From: Enterovirga sp.
Lineage (GTDB): Bacteria > Pseudomonadota > Alphaproteobacteria > Rhizobiales > Beijerinckiaceae
NCBI GenBank assembly: GCA_028290385.1
Contig: JAQGJZ010000303.1
Span: 1-6,518 of the forward strand
Direction of reading: 5' to 3'
Length of the DNA: 6,518 nucleotides
Shown here piece after piece: positions 5,066-6,518 of the stretch (within the stretch, counting starts at the first letter, position 1; every line of letters begins with the position of its first letter). The translations under genes and the position numbers were made by a program. The notes below the pieces were generated by a model. It ran no database searches. It was given only the letters and a program-made list of their open reading frames with translations, and had not been told where the DNA came from.

Positions 5066-5791
5066 TTACCCGGTGCGGGCGAGCGCCAGGAACCGCGAGG
5101 CGGCCTGGAATTCCGCCTCCCGCCGCTTTCGCCGCTCGGAGGCTTCGTAATCCTCGCCCCAGCGGCTTTCCTGAAAGAACTCGTCGGCATGCGCGGCGCG
5201 CCAGGCCTCCTCGACCGTGAGGCGCCCGGCGGCATGCATCATGGCGATCAGGACCGAGCCCGTCAGCGTGGTCATCACGTGCAGGGCGGCAAGCGCGAAG
5301 GGCGACGGCTCGCGCGCAAGCTCCGCCTCGACGGCCGCGATCGCCTCCGCGGGCTGCTGAACGAACATCACGCCCTCGCTCAGGAGGAAATGCGCGCCGA
5401 GCGCATCGCGCGCATAGGCATGGACCGGGTCCCAGGCTGCGGCCTGCTCGGCCACCAGCCGCTCGGGCTCGGAGGCCCGGTAGACGACGAGGTCCGACCC
5501 GGCATAGCGGACGAGGTCCGCCCGCACCTCGTCGGCCCGCGGCACGACGCCGTCGATGGTCGAGTTCGCGAGCCGCGTGAGCGGCATCGTGGTGGGGTCG
5601 ATGGTGGCGCCCTGCGCGTCCCATTCCGCCGCGACCGCCTCGGCGAGGGCGCGGGTCGGCAAGGCGAGCGGGGCGCGGCCCGGGGTGCGGGCCGGCCGGC
5701 CGTCGAGGGTCAGCACGAAGCCGCCCTCGCGTTCGGCAACGCCGGCCTGGGTGAAGAAGCGCTTGGGGGCTTCGCCCGTCGCCTCGGCCAT
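5066..5791 (-). CDS. ATP12 family F1-ATPase assembly chaperone
   Basis: The 241 residues from the ATG at 5791 (MAEATGEAPKRFFTQAGVAE) are close to the usual bacterial length of about 250. Atp12 binds the F1 alpha subunit and keeps it from aggregating until the alpha-beta hexamer forms; the family is shared by mitochondria and alphaproteobacteria. Seen here are the N-terminal signature FVLTLDGRPARTPGRAPLAL, then AEWDAQG with IDPTTMPLTRLANSTIDGV (the most conserved block), RYAGSDLVVYRA, and the C-terminal FFQESRWGEDYEA region, which holds a family-conserved glutamate and tryptophan. It starts one base after the stop of the HAD gene (TGACATG), with GGAGG nine bases upstream in the end of that gene. 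The two are therefore translated from one message and probably coupled. An in-frame extension to 5836 inside the HAD gene is Arg/Pro-rich and not family-like. Confidence 0.93.
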   Translation of the reverse strand: MAEATGEAPKRFFTQAGVAEREGGFVLTLDGRPARTPGRAPLALPTRALAEAVAAEWDAQGATIDPTTMPLTRLANSTIDGVVPRADEVRADLVRYAGSDLVVYRASEPERLVAEQAAAWDPVHAYARDALGAHFLLSEGVMFVQQPAEAIAAVEAELAREPSPFALAALHVMTTLTGSVLIAMMHAAGRLTVEEAWRAAHADEFFQESRWGEDYEASERRKRREAEFQAASRFLALARTG

Positions 5792-5792
5792 G

Positions 5793-6497
5793 TCAGGCGG
5801 CCTCCGCCGTTGGGGAAAGAAGCCCCTCCAACGCACCGAACCGGTCGATGATCCGCTCCGCGCCGGCCTCTTGGAGCGCCGCCACGGGATGGTAACCCCA
5901 TGACACGCCGATCGGCCGCACCCCGGCGGCGCGGGCCATCGCCATGTCGAACGAGGTGTCGCCGACCATGAAGGTCGCGTCGGGCCCGATGCCGGTGTCC
6001 GCCATCGCCTGCAGGATCATGCCGGGGTCGGGCTTCGAGGGCGCATCGTCCGCCGTCTGGACCGTGGCGAAGACCGAATGCCAATCGTGCCGGTCGAGGA
6101 TATGCGCGACGCCGCGGCGCGATTTGCCCGTCGCGATGCCGAGCAGCACGTCCTCCCGCCGGGCGAGCCGGCCGATCACCGCCTCGACCTCGGGAAAAAG
6201 CGGCTCGACGCAGGCCGGATCCGCCCGGAGCGTCGCGAAGGCCGCCTTGTAGCCCTCCGCCAGCTGCTCGATCGGGCCGGCCGGCCCGACCAGCGCCGTG
6301 AACGCCTCCGCCAGGGACAGGCCAACGATGGACAGCGAGCGCTGCCGCGTCGGCGGCTCGAGGCCGCAGGCGGCGAACGCCTGCCTCTGCGCGGCGACAA
6401 TGAGGTTCTGGCTGTCGACGAGGGTTCCGTCGACATCAAGGATCACGAGGTACAAGGCATGCTCGATGAAGTGGGGGCGCCTAGTCCTCCGGCGCAT
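5793..6497 (-). CDS. HAD-IA family phosphatase, phosphoglycolate-phosphatase-like
   Basis: Numbered from the ATG at 6497 (234 residues), all four haloacid dehalogenase motifs are present: DVDGT with nucleophile Asp21 and acid Asp23; Thr123 in GIATGKS; Lys155 in SKPDP; and Asp180/Asp184 in MVGDTSFD. A helical cap of the IA type lies between motifs I and II (about 30-105). Such cytoplasmic enzymes hydrolyse small phosphate esters. The SRRGV.HILDRH pattern and overall length are Gph-like, but the substrate cannot be read from the sequence. The start is uncertain. ATG 6497 overlaps the upstream gene by 17 bases and has GAGG abutting it. A TTG at 6455 (LYLVILDVDGT) gives the compact N-terminus usual in this family, so the true start may be there (220 residues). 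It is the second gene of a tight operon and is followed one base later by atp12. Confidence 0.9.
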   Translation of the reverse strand: MRRRTRRPHFIEHALYLVILDVDGTLVDSQNLIVAAQRQAFAACGLEPPTRQRSLSIVGLSLAEAFTALVGPAGPIEQLAEGYKAAFATLRADPACVEPLFPEVEAVIGRLARREDVLLGIATGKSRRGVAHILDRHDWHSVFATVQTADDAPSKPDPGMILQAMADTGIGPDATFMVGDTSFDMAMARAAGVRPIGVSWGYHPVAALQEAGAERIIDRFGALEGLLSPTAEAA

Positions 6498-6518
6498 CCT
6501 CGATCGGGTCGTAGCGCG
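6481..6518 (-). CDS. C-terminal end of an upstream gene (partial)
   Basis: Only the last dozen codons are visible, reading RYDPIEDAPED and stop (TAG at 6483-6481). The acidic tail, the end overlapping the HAD gene by 17 bases, and the shared strand say it is the preceding gene of the same operon. In related genomes an RluA-type pseudouridine synthase often precedes this HAD-atp12 pair. That is from memory of gene order; the visible residues are too few to identify the product. Confidence 0.5.
   Translation of the reverse strand, partial: RYDPIEDAPED

Noticed and set aside
5189..5851. Long plus-strand open frame opposite atp12 and the end of the HAD gene
   Set aside because: It has a Gly/Arg-rich shadow composition and spans the coupled junction of two recognised minus-strand genes.
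1..6518. CRISPR array, tRNA or rRNA gene, insertion sequence with transposase, attachment site
   Set aside because: No regularly spaced repeats, cloverleaf or rRNA-like stretch, transposase motifs or paired terminal repeats were seen on either strand.

Overview
The window is GC-rich and looks like an alphaproteobacterial chromosome of the Hyphomicrobiales, most likely the Methylobacterium/Methylorubrum group. Three things point there. The first is an Atp12-type F1-ATPase chaperone, which among bacteria is found in alphaproteobacteria. The second is a propionyl-CoA carboxylase beta chain ending in HDNIPL. The third is the dispersed hairpin repeat with a CCTTCTCCCC core and a TCGGATGAGGGGT end, common in intergenic spaces of these genomes. 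The genus is inferred from familiarity, not from a search.

Left part (about 1-3180), accessory and decaying. All genes here lie on the minus strand. They are: a helix-turn-helix gene (1-537, running off the window) broken by a one-base shift inside its recognition helix; a small exported protein of unknown function (894-1325) followed by a textbook intrinsic terminator; and a RES/Xre-type toxin-antitoxin locus (1737-2986). The antitoxin is intact and has a good promoter with a tandem 9-bp repeat and a palindrome. The overlapping RES toxin gene carries two frameshifts that compensate each other, with an in-frame stop between them. Three copies of one dispersed hairpin repeat (665-738, 1460-1512, 3091-3163) punctuate this part; the last sits just behind pccB.

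Right part (3185-6518), core metabolism and intact. pccB (minus) encodes the carboxyltransferase subunit of propionyl-CoA carboxylase, which feeds methylmalonyl-CoA and succinyl-CoA in the ethylmalonyl-CoA and propionate routes. Divergent from it, on the plus strand, is a 52-residue single-span membrane protein with a near-perfect ribosome binding site. Converging on that from the right is a tight minus-strand operon: the last residues of an unidentified gene, a HAD-IA phosphatase that overlaps it, and the Atp12 chaperone, which starts one base after the phosphatase stop.

I found no wholly new system. The items most worth checking are the dead-toxin/live-antitoxin locus with its operator-like promoter, the small membrane protein between pccB and atp12, and the repeat family.
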